Positions 9,976 to 23,785 of a DNA stretch of 64,000 nt are shown one piece after another. The notes under the pieces are model-generated. The model saw nothing but the letters and a program-made list of their open reading frames with translations, searched no databases and was not told the DNA's origin. How positions within the stretch are numbered: the first letter of the stretch is position 1; every line of letters starts with the position of its first letter. Source of the stretch: Crotalaria pallida (lineage: Eukaryota; Streptophyta; Magnoliopsida; Fabales; Fabaceae); assembly GCA_037953625.1 (NCBI GenBank), contig CM075655.1:80441501-80505500 (forward strand), written 5' to 3'. Position numbers and translations under genes: made by a program.

Positions 9976-12630
9976 TTAATCGAAGAGATAGAGAAGACTT
10001 TTATGATCGCTAAAGACTTCGAACTTTGAACCATATAGATAATGCCTCCAGATTTTCAAAGCAAAAACTACTGCCGCCAACTCAAGATCATGAGTGGGAT
10101 AGTTCTGTTCATGCTGCCTCAATTGTCTGGATGCATAAGCTATGACTTGCCCTTGCTGCATCAACACACAACCCAACCCTTGCTTAGAAGCATCACAATA
10201 CACCACGAAGGTTTGAGTCGGGTCCGGCAAAATTAACACTGGGGAACTAGTCAACCGCCTCTTCAACTCTTGGAAACTACCTTCACATTCCGGGGACCAC
10301 TCAAACGGAACACCTTTCCGTGTAAGAGTCGTCAATGGAAGGGCCAATTTAGAAAACCCCTCAATAAACCTCCGATAATACCCAGCCATACCAAGAAAAC
10401 TTCTGATCTCAGTAATGGACTTAGGTCTCTCCCACTTAAGTACCGCTTCCACCTTAGAAGGATCAACAGCAACACCCTTCTCAGAAATGACATGCCCCAG
10501 GAACTGCACTTCATTCAACCAGAAACTACACTTAGAAAGCTTTGCATAAAGCTGTTTGGATTTGAGAATTTGCAGCACTATTCTCAGATGCTTAGCATGC
10601 TCACTTGGACTCTTAGAATAGATTAGAATGTCGTCAATGAAGACTATGACGAAAGAATCCAAGTACGGCCTGAATATTCTGTTCATATAATCCATGAAGA
10701 TGGTCGGAGCATTAGTGAGACCAAAGGACATAACCACATATTCAAAATGTCCATATCTCGACCTGAACGCCATTTTAGGAATGTCCTCCTCTCGGATACG
10801 GATTTGATGGTATCCCGGTCGAAGGTCAATCTTAGAAAATACAGCTGCTCCTCGCAATTGGTCCAACAAATCGTCGATGCGAGGGAGAGGATATTTATTT
10901 TTCACAGTCACCGCATTCAATCGTCTATAATCGATGCACATTCGGAGACTTCCGTCCTTCTTTTTAACAAAAAGAATCGGAGCTCCCCAAGGTGACACGC
11001 TCGGCCTAATCAAACCCTTAGCCAAAAGCTCCTCTATCTGCTTTTTCAACTCTTCTAGCTCCGGAGGTGCCATCTGGTACGGGGCTATAGAAATAGGACC
11101 TGCACCAGGCATCAGATCAATACTAAACTCCACTTCTCTATTCGGCGGTAATCCAGGAATCTCCGCAGGAAAGACTTCTGGAAACTCGCAGACTATCGGA
11201 ATCTGACTGATCTCTGCCTCCTCATCCATCTCCAGGGCAGATAAAGAAAGATCACTGATAGTAATTGATTTCTGATGACAGTCAATCAGAACATGGTGCC
11301 GAGACATCCAGTCCATGCCCAGAATGATGTCGAGCTTAGTTAGAGGTAAACAGATGAGATTCACTTTGAATTCCCGCTCCAATACTCGAAGTGGGCAATC
11401 CAAACACATAGTTGATGTGACTACAGAAGAATTTGTGGGTGTAGAAACAGATAATTTATAAGGCATTTCTATTGCAGACAACCCTAACCTCTTCATGCAA
11501 TCGGAAGAAATAAATGAATGAGTAGCTCCGCAATCAAAGAGAATACCACAAGGAATACTATTAACATAACCGGTACCTCTAATCAGTTCATCAGCATCAG
11601 TAACCTCCTCGCCGTCTAGAGTATACACCTTGCCCTTTCGAGTCACCCTGTTGTCACCAGCTTTCTGAACCTTAGCCACATTCACCTCCTTCTTAACTGC
11701 ATTTTTAGGACAATTTGTCACAACGTGACCCGGTTGCCCGCACTTGTAACAGGTTGGACCCTTACTCAGATCCAATGTCCAACAATCTCCCCTGTGGTGT
11801 CTACCACAATGTGGACAAGTTGGAATAGGACCAAAAGTGCTTACTGCTTGGCCTGTTCTAGGCTGAGAGTAAGGACCTGGTCGCTGCACCGAACTCTTGC
11901 CCCTGACAGGACCTCCAGACTTCTGCACATTCTTGCTGCGTTTCTCAGCTGCACGCTGCTTGCGGCTCTTTTCATAAGTGCTGGTCATGTTGATCAACTG
12001 AGACAGGTTGGAGATGTTCTGATATTCAAAGGCCATCTTGATCTCCGAACGAAGTCCGGTCTCGAACTTGATGCACTTTGTCCTCTCATCGGCATCCCTG
12101 TAACTTCCTGCATATCGGATCAAGTCCTCAAACCTAGCGGCATATTCTCCGACGCTCATGTTCCCTTGCACGAGCTGCAGAAAAGTAATCTCCTTCTCTC
12201 TACGGACATCTTCCGGAAAGTACTTGCCCAGAAAACGACTCTTGAACAAGTCCCATGTAATCGCCTGATTGTTAGCCTCCAAACCCCTCCGCATTTGCTG
12301 CCACCAATGTTCCGCTTCACTAGTCAGCATATACTGTGCTAGCAGAACCTTCTTTTCTTCCAGTGGTGCCATAGTATTAAGGATCTTCTCGATCTCTTGC
12401 AACCATAGCTGTGCCCCATCGGGATTGAAACCACCTTCGAACTTCTGCGGGTCGTTCTTCCTGAACCGCGCCAACCAATCGATAGCTACTGGAGCTGGGG
12501 GTTGAGGAATCATTGCAGCCGTTGTTGCTGTTGCTGCTGCTGCGATGTTATTCCCCTGATCCTGTTGCATCTTAGCCATCTGCTCCAGAATAGCTCGGAT
12601 CCCATCATTATCGATCCGTCTACCAGCCAT
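9976..12630 (-). pseudogene. gag-pol: Family A copy 2: gag, protease, RT and RNase H
   Basis: 884 codons with the same domain order as copy 1: capsid region, CCHC knuckle (CYKCGQPGHVVTNC, isoleucine to valine), protease FDCGATHSF, RT FIDDIL and RNase H YCDASKQGLG. It stops at the same 3-bp-shorter TAA site as copy 1. Both copies also have KMAFRSRYG in RT where copy 3 has KTAFRSRYG, and share the altered primer binding site. These shared derived changes show copies 1 and 2 arose from one already-broken parent by duplication. Neither can make a fused RNase H-integrase without stop readthrough. Confidence 0.92.
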
Positions 12631-12808
12631 TCTGTTTAGTCATGCACAAGGCCGACAGTTAATGCTTAATAGCATAGTTAATAGTATAAACATCCTATCA
12701 ATAGACTCTAGACTCTAAACTATAATTATCGATTACTCGCTCGGTGAGTAATCACTGGAGTAGCTCATAACTCCAAAGGCCGAGGGAAACTGCTCTAATA
12801 CCATAAAA

Positions 12809-15544
12809 TTTAACACCTAAGTTTATTTGCCCTTTTATACCCTTAATTAACAATAGCAACTTGAAAATTTCATTTTAAACTTATAAATTGATTAGGAAAA
12901 ACATTTAGTTACTTCTGATTCATATGAAAATCTCCCGTCAAACGGACGGAGTTTCGTTTGTTTTTAGGACTTTCCCAAAATTTCTGTTTTCCTGCAACCT
13001 GATAAATAACATATTTTCAAATTTCAAAGCTAGCAGGGCTATTCACATATATAACAGTTTGTGCAACTTCGTGCACGCATCAGAAAAGCCAGTTTAAGAC
13101 ATCAGAGTTAAAAGCATCAGAGTTAGCGGAATATAAACAAGTTAGGAAAACAGTTTTTCCCCAAAATAGACCCCTTTCCCAAAAGGAGTCGTCCTGGGCC
13201 CCCAAAAGCTATTTACATTTATACACAAAAAAAAATGATTCACATCATCGGGCCCAGGACATTCTCATGTCCTACATGACTAAAGGTAACCTACTCTCCC
13301 TGGGAGGAAGAGTACTCCTGCTCGGCCTGATCTTGTGCAAACTCTTCCTCAGTGCCTGTGGAGATAGTAAGGAGTGAGTATTACACATAAAATGGGGAGG
13401 CAGTTTCCAATTAAGACATAATGTAACACTAAGCCATACACATATAACAATTCAATCACAACATAATGAGAGTCAATGTATCACAATTCATTTTCAAGTA
13501 TTCATTAGTTTCTCAAATCAATTTTATTTAACATTTTCTTAAGTCTTTCGTTCCATGTATTTTAAACATATTCATATTCTTTTCAATCTGTCCCTGGTCA
13601 CGACCTACTGCGTCTGCACTCCTCTGCACTCACGACTTACTGCGTCCGGGTGTGTTTCTCAATCCCCTGGTCACGACCTACTGCGTTCGCACCACCGCGC
13701 GATAATGGCTTACTGCGTCCGGGTATAATACAATCTCCCCTGGTCACGACCTACTGCGTTCGCACCCCCGTGCGATAACGACTTACTGCGTCCGGGTATA
13801 ATACAATCTCCCCTGGTCACGACCTACTGCGTTCGCACCCCCGTGCGATAACGACTTACTGCGTCCGGGTATAATACTATCTCCCCTGGCTGAGCCTGGG
13901 TGTAATTCATTTTGTTCTTTTATCATTATCAATTCTTTAGCACTTTCCATTACTCAAAATTAATCACCACTTTACTCATTTCCACTATCCAATGATCACA
14001 ATTATATTTTATAACTTAATTAGCCCAATTCAACATAATATCACATCTCAATTCATTTAACAACATAGGCATCTAAGTCATCAATCATCACCAAATAACA
14101 AATGAGACATATCATCATCAAAATAATTTCCATAAGTCATAGATTCTAGTTTAACAATTATTCCATATCATATCAATCCTAAACTACCACAAAAATCTTA
14201 GTACCCATTATATGCATATTGTAAACTAAACCCCAGAGTAAGGTAATACTCACTATAACCCACTCCTTACCTTAAATTAGTAAAGAGAAATTAGAACCTT
14301 AATGAGCCCTAGCTCAAAATCTCGGAAACTTGAACTTCCTAAGTCTAGCTTGCCACCTCAATATGGAAATGATGAAATTATGATAGACAAGCCTATTTGA
14401 GAGAGCACAAGAGGAATTATCCTTGTCCTTGCCTTGGTTTGAGTTGGAAGGCATGAAAAAAATCCCTATATAACAAAGAGTGCAAGAACCCTAAGGGTTT
14501 TAGAACAAAATCCATGAATTAAGGAGAGTTTGAATGAAAAGGAAATAACTTATGGCATGAAGCTACTTACCCAATCAATGGTGGAAAAATTGAAAAGCCA
14601 AGGAGAATGGAGGAGGGAGTAACTCGTGAGCCAAGAAGGAAGAGGAATGAGCTCCTAGCCAAAGTCCATGAAGCAAGCTTGATGGATGTGTTTGATTTTG
14701 GGTTTGGGGTGCCCAAGATCAAGTGTTTATGGTGGATTGATGATGAAAATGTGATGGAGTTGCTCTTGGAGAGGAGAGAATTTGATGGAGATGGTGTTTT
14801 TGTGTTGGAGTTGAAAGGTGGTGGAATGAATCACTTTTGGTGCTTCAATACTTGCCTTGGATGACTGAAAAATCGTGTGGCTGTGGTTGAAAACTTAGCC
14901 ACCAAGCCAGAATCGACGCACCAGATTCAATCTGGTCTGCGCCTCGCTCCTGGGCGCATGCCAGGCTCGCCTGTGCGCGCGATCAGCACCAGCACCAAGT
15001 TGGTGCATGGCTTACACGGTCAGCAAGGGTTTTGGCGCGCCAACAAGGATTCTGGTGCATGCTGGTGCGTGTGGCCGCTCGCCTGGGCGAAATGGTGCCT
15101 CGCCTGGGCGTATTTTCCACTGGTTTGGTGCACCATGAATAGTGCACCCGCTTGGGCGCATGGCTCGTGCGCCTGGGCGAAAATCTGGGTTTCCAACCTT
15201 CGATTCGCCGTAACTTTTTCGTTAACCGTCGGATCGAGTCCAAATTTTTAGACATGCTTCTTCACCCCATAAACTTCACATCCAACGGTGGAATTTATTT
15301 TCTTAGCATCCTATAATAAATTTCTAATTTTCTCTTTTCGGTCGATTTCTAACATCTAAAACGCCGATTTAACTCCCGATTTCGCTTATTTGACTTTGCC
15401 CAAAGCCACAACTGCCTTCTATACAACCCCTAGAACCTATAATCACCACTCACCTATCTACCAAAATTCATTAAGTCATTATTCCAATTTTTTCTAAGGT
15501 TTTTTATTAATAATTTCATTTAAATCAAAGTTTAGGATGCTACA
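12809..15544 (-). repeat. Family A LTR2 (2736 bp)
   Basis: Single LTR shared by copies 2 and 3. It keeps the 21-bp segment (gcatgccaggctcgcctgtg, about 14956-14977) missing from LTR0 and LTR1. It has one 73-bp minisatellite unit fewer than LTR1 (units at 13664, 13737 and 13810, partial at 13883). The module order matches LTR1. Confidence 0.92.
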
Positions 15545-18500
15545 ATTCTCTCCCACTTACCTGAATTTCGTCCTCGAAATTCGTCGAACAATTGTGGATG
15601 AGACTGCCTGATCTTATCCTCCAGTTCCCATGTAGCCTCTTCCACATCATTCCTGATCCAAACAACTTTAACCAAAGAGATTTCCTTGCCCCTGAGCTGC
15701 TTCACCTGCCTATCTTCGATTCTCACTGGCAGAACTTCGAAAGTCAAATTCTCCTTCAAAGGCAAATCATCTAAGGTAACCACATGCGAAGGATCATGGA
15801 CGTATTTCCTTAGTTGTGAAACATGAAACACATCATGAAGCCTTGACAAATGAGGGGGTAATGCAATCCTGTACGCCACTGGGCCAACCTTCTCCAGAAT
15901 CTCATAAGGCCCAACAAACCGAGGAGTTAACTTCCTGGATTTGATTGCCCTACCAATTCCTGTGATCGAAGACACTCTTAGGAACAAATGATTCCCAACA
16001 TCGAACTCCAAAGGTCTCCTTCGCCTATCTGCATAACTCTTTTGGCGATCCTGTGAAGTTTTCATTTTGTTCTTGATCATTGTGACCTTCTCCGTTGTTT
16101 CTTTCACAATGTCAGGACCTGTCAACAGATTTTCACCTATCTGGAACCAACACAAAGGCGTTCTACATTTTCTTCCGTAGGGAGCCTCGAATGGTGCCAT
16201 ACCGATACTGGAGTGAAAACTGTTGTTGTAAGTAAACTCCATCAAAGGTAGTAACTGTTCCCAACTACCGGCTTGTTCCAGTACACATGCTCTCAACAAA
16301 TCTTCAAGTGTCTGGATAGTACGCTCAGATTGTCCGTCTGTCTGCGGATGATAAACTGTACTGAACTTTAGCTTAGTACCCAATGCTTGTTGAAGACTCT
16401 GCCAAAATCTAGACAGAAATCTCGGATCGCGATCGGATACAATACTAGTGGGAACACCATGCAACTTCACTATGTCCCTGATGTACAACTGAGTCAACTT
16501 CTTAAGAGTATACTTCTTATGGGTAGGAATAAAATGAGCACACTTTGTAAGACGGTCCACAACCACCCAAACTGAATCACATCCTCCAGTAGTCCTTGGT
16601 AAACCCGTCACAAAGTCCATAGCTATACTGTCCCATTTCCACTCCGGGATATCAAGTGATCGCAAAGGACCACCAGGCTTTTGATGCTCAATCTTAAACT
16701 GCTGACAAGTTAAGCAATGAGACACGTGATCGGCCACATCAGTTTTCAACTTCGGCCACCAATAAATCCTTTTTAGATCTTGGTACATCTTTGTTGCACC
16801 AGGATGAAAATTCATCTTGGTTCGATGTGCTTCCCACAGGATATCTCTTCTAACTTCGAAATCCATAGGAACACATATCCGACCCCTAAATCGGATGATT
16901 CCATCAGAACCTTTCACAAAGTCGGGCTCTTCATTGCCTGATGCCCCTTCTAACAACTTTTGCAGCTCTACATCATCGGCTTGCCTTTCTTTAATAAGAC
17001 CCATCAAGTCATTGGTAACCCGCAACATTTCAAGAACAATGCTCTTCTCTTTCACTTGCATGTTCAAGTTGAGGTCACTAAACTCCTGAATTAATTCCAT
17101 CTCTTTCACCATCAAATTGCTGACATGCAAAGTCTTACGACTTAGTGCATCAGCCACTACATTGGCTTTGCCCGGATGATACTGAAGATCGAAGTCATAG
17201 TCTTTCAGAAATACCATCCACCTCCTCTGTCTCATGTTCAACTCTTTTTTATCGAAGAGATAGCGAAGACTTTTATGATCGCTAAAGACTTCGAACTTTG
17301 AACCATATAGATAATGCCTACAGATTTTCAAAGCAAAAACTACTGCCGCCAACTCAAGATCATGAGTGGGATAGTTCTGTTCATGCTGCCTCAATTGTCT
17401 GGATGCATAAGCTATGACTTTCCCTTGCTGCATCAACACACAACCCAACCCTTGCTTAGAAGCATCACAATACACCACGAAGGTTTGAGTCGGGTCCGGC
17501 AAAATTAACACTGGGGAACTAGTCAACCGCCTCTTCAACTCTTGGAAACTACCTTCACATTCCGGGGACCACTCAAACGGAACACCTTTCCGTGTAAGAG
17601 TCGTCAATGGAAGGGCCAATTTAGAAAACCCCTCAATAAACCTCCGATAATACCCAGCCATACCAAGAAAACTTCTGATCTCAGTAATGGACTTAGGTCT
17701 CTCCCACTTAAGTACCGCTTCCACCTTAGAAGGATCAACAGCAACACCCTTCTCAGAAATGACATGCCCCAGGAACTGCACTTCATTCAACCAGAAACTA
17801 CACTTAGAAAGCTTTGCATAAAGCTGTTTGGATTTGAGAATTTGCAGCACTATTCTCAGATGCTCAGCATGCTCACTTGGACTCTTAGAATAGATTAGAA
17901 TGTCGTCAATGAAGACTATGACGAAAGAATCCAAGTACGGCCTGAATATTCTGTTCATATAATCCATGAAGATGGTCGGAGCATTAGTGAGACCAAAGGA
18001 CATAACCACATATTCAAAATGTCCATATCTCGACCTGAACGCCGTTTTAGGAATGTCCTCCTCTCGGATACGGATTTGATGGTATCCTGGTCGAAGGTCA
18101 ATCTTAGAAAATACAGCTGCTCCTCGCAATTGGTCCAACAAATCGTCGATGCGAGGGAGAGGATATTTATTTTTCACAGTCACCGCATTCAATCGTCTAT
18201 AATCGATGCACATTCGGAGACTTCCGTCCTTCTTTTTAACAAAAAGAATCGGAGCTCCCCAAGGTGACACGCTCGGCCTAATCAAACCCTTAGCCAAAAG
18301 CTCCTCTATCTGCTTTTTCAACTCTTCTAGATCCGGAGGTGCCATCCGATACGGGGCTATAGAAATAGGACCTGCACCAGGCATCATAACAATACTAAAC
18401 TCCACTTCTCTATTCGACGGTAATCCAGGAATCTCCGCAGGAAAGACTTCTGGAAACTCGCAGACTATCGGAATCTGACTGATCTCTGCCTCCTCATTCA

Positions 18501-19269
18501 TCTCCAGGGCAGATAAAGAAAGATCACTGATAGTAATTGATTTCTGATGACAGTCAATCAGAACATGGTGCCGAGACATCCAGTCCATGCCCAGAATGAT
18601 GTCGAGCTTAGTTAGAGGTAAACAGATGAGATTCACTTTGAATTCCCGCTCCAATACTCGAAGTGGGCAATCCAAACACATAGTTGATGTGACTACAGAA
18701 GAATTTGTGGGTGTAGAAACAGATAATTTATAAGGCATTTCTATTGCAGACAACCCTAACCTCTTCATGCAATCGGAAGAAATAAATGAATGAGTAGCTC
18801 CGCAATCAAAGAGAATACCACAAGGAATACTATTAACATAACCGGTACCTCTAATCAGTTCATCAGCATCAGTAACCTCCTTGCCGTCTAGAGTATACAC
18901 CTTGCCCTTTCGAGTCACCCTGTTGTCACCAGCTTTCTGAACCTTAGCCACATTCACCTCCTTCTTAACTACATTTTTAGGACAATTTGTCACAATGTGA
19001 CCCGGCTGCCCGCACTTGTAACAGGTTGGACCCTTACTCAGATCCAATGTCCAACAATCTCCCCTGTGGTGTCTACCACAATGTGGACAAGTCGGAATAG
19101 GACCAAAAGTGCTTACTGCCTGGCCTGTTCTAGGCTGAGAGTAAGGACCTGGTCGCTGCACCGAACTCTTGCCCCTGACAGGACCTCCAGACTTCTGCAC
19201 ATTCTTGCTACGTTTCTCAGCTGCACGCTGCTTGCGGCTCTTTTCATAAGTGCTGGTCATGTTGATCAA
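15532..19269 (-). pseudogene. pol: Family A copy 3: long pol frame from late gag to chromodomain-like tail
   Basis: 1245 uninterrupted codons: CCHC knuckle (near residue 90), protease, RT with FIDDIL, RNase H, HHCC integrase with DDE residues, and the chromodomain-like C-terminus. At the site where copies 1 and 2 stop, copy 3 reads LFDKKELNMRQ, so pol is continuous here. The break is upstream: a TAG at 19270-19272 (C to T in a glutamine codon) separates this frame from the first 210 codons of gag. This is the least damaged pol in the array. The apparent start methionine follows the stop by chance. Confidence 0.92.
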
Positions 19270-19902
19270 CTAAGACAGGTTGGAGATGTTCTGATATTCA
19301 AAGGCCATCTTGATCTCAGAACGAAGTCCGGTCTCGAACTTGATGCACTTTGTCCTCTCATCGGCATCCCTGTAACTTCCTGCATACCGGATCGAGTCCT
19401 CAAACCTAGCGGCATATTCTTCGACGCTCATGTTCCCTTGCACGAGCTGCAGAAAAGTAATCTCCTTCTCTCTACGGACATCTTCCGGAAAGTACTTGCC
19501 CAGAAAACGACTCTTGAACAAGTCCCATGTAATCGCCTGATTGTTAGCCTCCAAACCCCTCCGCATTTGCTGCCACCAATGTTCCGCTTCACTAGTCAGC
19601 ATATACTGTGCTAGCAGAACCTTCTGTTCTTCCAGTGGTGCCATAGTATTAAGGATCTTCTCGATCTCTTGCAACCATAGCTGTGCCCCATCGGGATTGA
19701 AACCACCTTCGAACTTCTGCGGGTCGTTCCTCCTGAACCGCGCCAACCAATCGATAGCTACTGGAGCTGGGGGTTGAGGAATCATTGCAGCCGTTGTTGC
19801 TGTTGCTGCTGCTGCGATGTTATTCCCCTGATCCTGTTGCATCTTAGCCATCTGCTCCAGAATAGCTCGGATCCCATCATTATCGATCCGTCTACCAGCC
19901 AT
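19270..19902 (-). pseudogene. gag: Family A copy 3: gag N-terminal fragment
   Basis: 210 codons from the conserved ATG (MAGRRIDNDGIRAILEQ) through the capsid-like region, ending at TAG 19270-19272 just before the basic stretch and zinc knuckle. The other copies read glutamine there. The product would lack RNA binding and all enzymes. The leader PBS in this copy (gctctgatacca, 20064-20075) keeps the intact initiator-Met match. Confidence 0.9.
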
Positions 19903-20080
19903 TCTGTTTAGTCATGCACAAGGCCGACAGTTAATGCTTAATAGCATAGTTAATAGTATAAACATCCTATCAATAGACTCTAGACTCTAAACTATAATTA
20001 TCGATTACTCTCTCGGTGAGTAATCACTGGAGTAGCTCATAACTCCAAAGGCCGAGGGAAACTGCTCTGATACCATAAAA

Positions 20081-22815
20081 TTTAACACCTAAGTTTATTT
20101 GCCCTTTTATACCCTTAATTAACAATAGCAACTTGAAAATTTCATTTTAAACTTATAAATTGATTAGGAAAAACATTTAGTTACTTCTGATTCATATGAA
20201 AATCTCTCGTCAAACGGACGGAGTTTCGTTTGTTTTTAGGACTTTCCCAAAATTTATGTTTTCCTGCAACCTGATAAATAACATATTTTCAAATTTCAAA
20301 GCTAGCAGGGCTATTCACATATATAACAGTTTGTGCAACTTCGTGCACGCATCAGAAAAGCCAGTTTAAGACATCAGAGTTAAAAGCATCAGAGTTAGCG
20401 GAATATAAACAAGTTAGGAAAACAGTTTTTCCCCAAAATAGACCCCTTTCCCAAAAGGAGTCGTCATGGGCCCCCAAAAGCTATTTACATTTATACACAA
20501 AAAAAATGATTCACATCATCGGGCCCAGGACATTCTCATGTCCTACATGACTAAAGGTAACCTACTCTCCCTGGGAGGCAGAGTACTCCTGCTCGGCCTG
20601 ATCTTGTGCAAACTCTTCCTCAGTACCTGTGGAGATAGTAAGGAGTGAGTATTACACATAAAATGGGGAGGCAGTTTCCAATTAAGACATAATGTAACAC
20701 TGAGCCATACACATATAACAATTCAATCACAACATAATGAGAGTCAATGTATCACAATTCATTTTCAAGTATTCATTTGTTTCTCAAATCGATTTTATTT
20801 AACATTTTCTTAAGTCTTTCGTTCCATATATTTTAAATATATTCATATTCTTTTCAATCTGTCCCTGGTCACGACGTACTGCGTCTGCACTCCTGTGCAC
20901 TCACGACTTACTGCGTCCGGGTGTGTTTCTCAATCCCCTGGTCACGACCTACTGCGTTCGCACCACCGCGCGATAACGACTTACTGCATCCGGGTATAAT
21001 ACAATCTCCCCTGGTCACGACCTACTGCGTTCGCACCCCCGTGCGATAACGACTTACTGCGTCCGGGTATAATACAATCTCCCCTGGTCACGACCTACTG
21101 CGTTCGCACCCCCGTGCGATAACGACTTACTGGGTCCGGGTATAATACTATCTCCTCTGGCTGAGCCTGGGTGTAATTCATTTTGTTCTTTTATCATTAT
21201 CAATTCTTTAGCACTTTCCATTACTCAAAATTAATCACCACTTTACTCATTTCCACTATCCAATGATCACAATTATATTTTATAACTTAATTAGCCCAAT
21301 TCAACATAATATCACATCTCAATTCATTTAACAACATAGGCATCTAAGTCATCAATCATCACCAAATAACAAATGAGACATATCATCATCAAAATAATTT
21401 CCATAAGTCATAGATTCTAGTTTAACAATTATTCCATATCATATCAATCCTAAACTACCACAAAAATCTTAGTACCCATTATATGCATATTGTAAACTAA
21501 ACCACAGAGTAAGGTAATACTCACTATAACCCACTCCTTACCTTAAATTAGTAAAGAGAAATTAGAACCTTAGTGAGCCCTAGCTCAAAATCTCGGAAAC
21601 TTGAACTTCCTAAGTCTAGCTTGCCACCTCAATATGGAAATGATGAAATGATGATAGACAAGCCTATTTGAGAGAGCACAAGAGGAATTATCCTTGTCCT
21701 TGCCTTGGTTTGAGTTGGAAGGCATGAAAAAAATCCCTATATAACAAAGAGTGCAAGAACCCTAAGGGTTTTAGAACAAAATCCATGAATTAAGGAGAGT
21801 TTGAATGAAAAGGAAATAACTTATGGCATGAAGCTACTTACCCAATCAATGGTGGAAAAATTGAAAAGCCAAGGAGAATGGAGGAGGGAGTAACTCGTGA
21901 GCCAAGAAGGAAGAGGAATGAGCTCCTAGACAAAGTCCATGAAGCAAGCTTGATGGATGTGTTTGATTTTGGGTTTGGGGTGCCCAAGATCAAGTGTTTA
22001 TGGTGGATTGATTATGAAAATGTGATGGAGTTGCTCTTGGAGAGGAGAGAATTTGATGGAGATGGTGTTTTTGTGTTGGAGTTGAAAGGTGGTGGAATGA
22101 ATCACTTTTGGTGCTTCAATACTTGCCTTGGATGACTGAAAAATCGTGTGGCTGTGGCTGAAAACTTAGCCACCAAGCCAGAATCGACGCACCAGATTCA
22201 ATCTGGTCTGCGCCTCGCGCCTGGGCGCATGCCAGGCTCGCCTGGGCGCGCAATCAGCACCAGCACCAAGCTGGTGCATGGCTTACACGGTCAGCAGGGG
22301 TTTTGGCGCTCCAACAAGGATTCTGGTGCATGCTGGTGCGCGTGGCCGCTCGCCTGGGCGAAATGGTGCCTCGCCTGGGCGTATTTTCCACTGGTTTGGT
22401 GCACCATGAATAGTGCACCCGCCTGGGCGCATGGCTCGTGCGCTTGGGCGAAAATCTGGGTTTCCAACCTTTGATTCGCCGTAACTTTTTCGTTAACCGT
22501 CGGATCGAGTCCAAATTTTTAGACATGCTTCTTCACCCCATAAACTTCACATCCAACGGTGGAATTTATTTTATTAGCATCCTATAATAAATTTCTAATT
22601 TTCTCTTTTCGGTCGATTTCTAACATCTAAAACGCCGATTTAACTCCCGATTTCGCTTATTTGACTTTGCCCAAAGCCACAACTGCCTTCTATACAACCC
22701 CTAGAACCTATAATCACCACTCACCTATCTACCAAAATTCATTAAGTCATTATTCCAATTTTTTCTAAGGTTTTTAATTAATAATTTCATTTAAATCAAA
22801 GTTTAGGATGTTACA
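20081..22815 (-). repeat. Family A LTR3 (2735 bp)
   Basis: 5' LTR of copy 3 and 3' LTR of truncated copy 4. It starts TGTAACATCC on the minus strand at 22815, the standard gypsy end; LTR0-2 have TGTAGC. It retains the 21-bp segment. Its first minisatellite unit has a perfect 5-bp stem (TGCAC-TCCT-GTGCA, 20886-20899) that is disrupted in LTR1 and LTR2. Confidence 0.92.
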
Positions 22816-23785
22816 ATTCTCTCCCACTTACCTGAATTTCGTCCTCGAAATTCGTCGAACAATTGTGGATGAGACTGCCTGATCTTATCCTCCAGTTCCC
22901 ATGTAGCCTCTTCCACATCATTCCTGATCCAAATAACTTTAACCAAAGAGATTTCCTTGCCCCTGAGCTGCTTCACCTGCCTATCTTCGATTCTCACTGG
23001 CAGAACTTCGAAAGTCAAATTCTCCTTCAAAGGCAAATCATCTAAGGTAACCACATGCGAAGGATCATGGACGTATTTCCTTAGTTGTGAAACATGAAAC
23101 ACGTCATGAAGCCTTGACAAATGAGGGGGTAATGCAATCCTGTACGCCACTGGGCCAACCTTCTCCAGAATCTCATAAGGCCCAACAAACCGAGGAGTTA
23201 ACTTCCTGGATTTGATTTCCCTACCAATTCCTGTGATCGGAGACACTCTTAGGAACACATGATTCCCAACATCGAACTCCAAAGGTCTCCTTCGCCTATC
23301 TGCATAACTCTTTTGGCGATCCTGTGAAGTTTTCATTTTGTTCTTGATCATTGTGACCTTCTCCGTTGTTTCTTTCACAATGTCAGGACCTGACAACAGA
23401 TTTTCACCTATCTGGAACCAACACAAAGGTGTTCTACATTTTCTTCCGTAGAGAGCCTCGAATGGTGCCATACTGATACTGGAGTGAAAACTGTTGTTGT
23501 AAGTAAACTCCATCAAAGGTAGTAACTGTTCCCAACTACCGGCTTGTTCCAGTACACATGCTCTCAACAAATCTTCAAGTGTCTGGATAGTACGCTCAGA
23601 TTGTCCGTCTGTCTGCGGATGATAAGCTGTACTGAACTTTAGCTTAGTACCCAATGCCTGTTGAAGACTCTGCCAAAATCTAGACAGAAATCTCGGATCG
23701 CGATCGGATACAATACTAGTGGGAACACCATGCAACTTCACTATGTCCCTGATGTACAACTGAGTCAACTTCTCAAGAGTATACT
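22803..23785 (-). pseudogene. pol: Family A copy 4: truncated integrase C-terminal part
   Basis: Only the 3' end of pol survives: the second and third catalytic residues of integrase (VSDRDPRF, DGQSERTIQTLEDLL) and the chromodomain-like C-terminus. The first catalytic Asp, the zinc finger, RT, protease and gag are gone. The sequence breaks at 23779-23786 inside GTATACT and continues as the LTR of element B. The open frame runs on to 23816, but the codons above about 23785 come from B. It keeps the common family state FEALYGRKC where copies 1-3 have FEAPYGRKC. Confidence 0.88.

Larger units (their letters stand above)
1..23785 (-). mobile_element. Tandem LTR-sharing array of Ty3/gypsy family A
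   Basis: The window opens with 3.3 head-to-tail copies of one LTR retrotransposon on the minus strand. The units repeat at 7320, 7248 and 7271 bp; the differences are explained by one 73-bp minisatellite unit, one A in a poly(A) run, a 21-bp indel in the LTR and a 3-bp indel in pol. Each pair of internal regions is separated by a single LTR, with no second LTR and no target duplication between them. That layout is expected from unequal crossing over between LTRs rather than independent insertions. Gene order (gag, protease, RT, RNase H, integrase, chromodomain-like tail) defines Ty3/gypsy; a Tekay/Del-like chromovirus is my inference. The array may continue to the left of the window. Confidence 0.93.
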
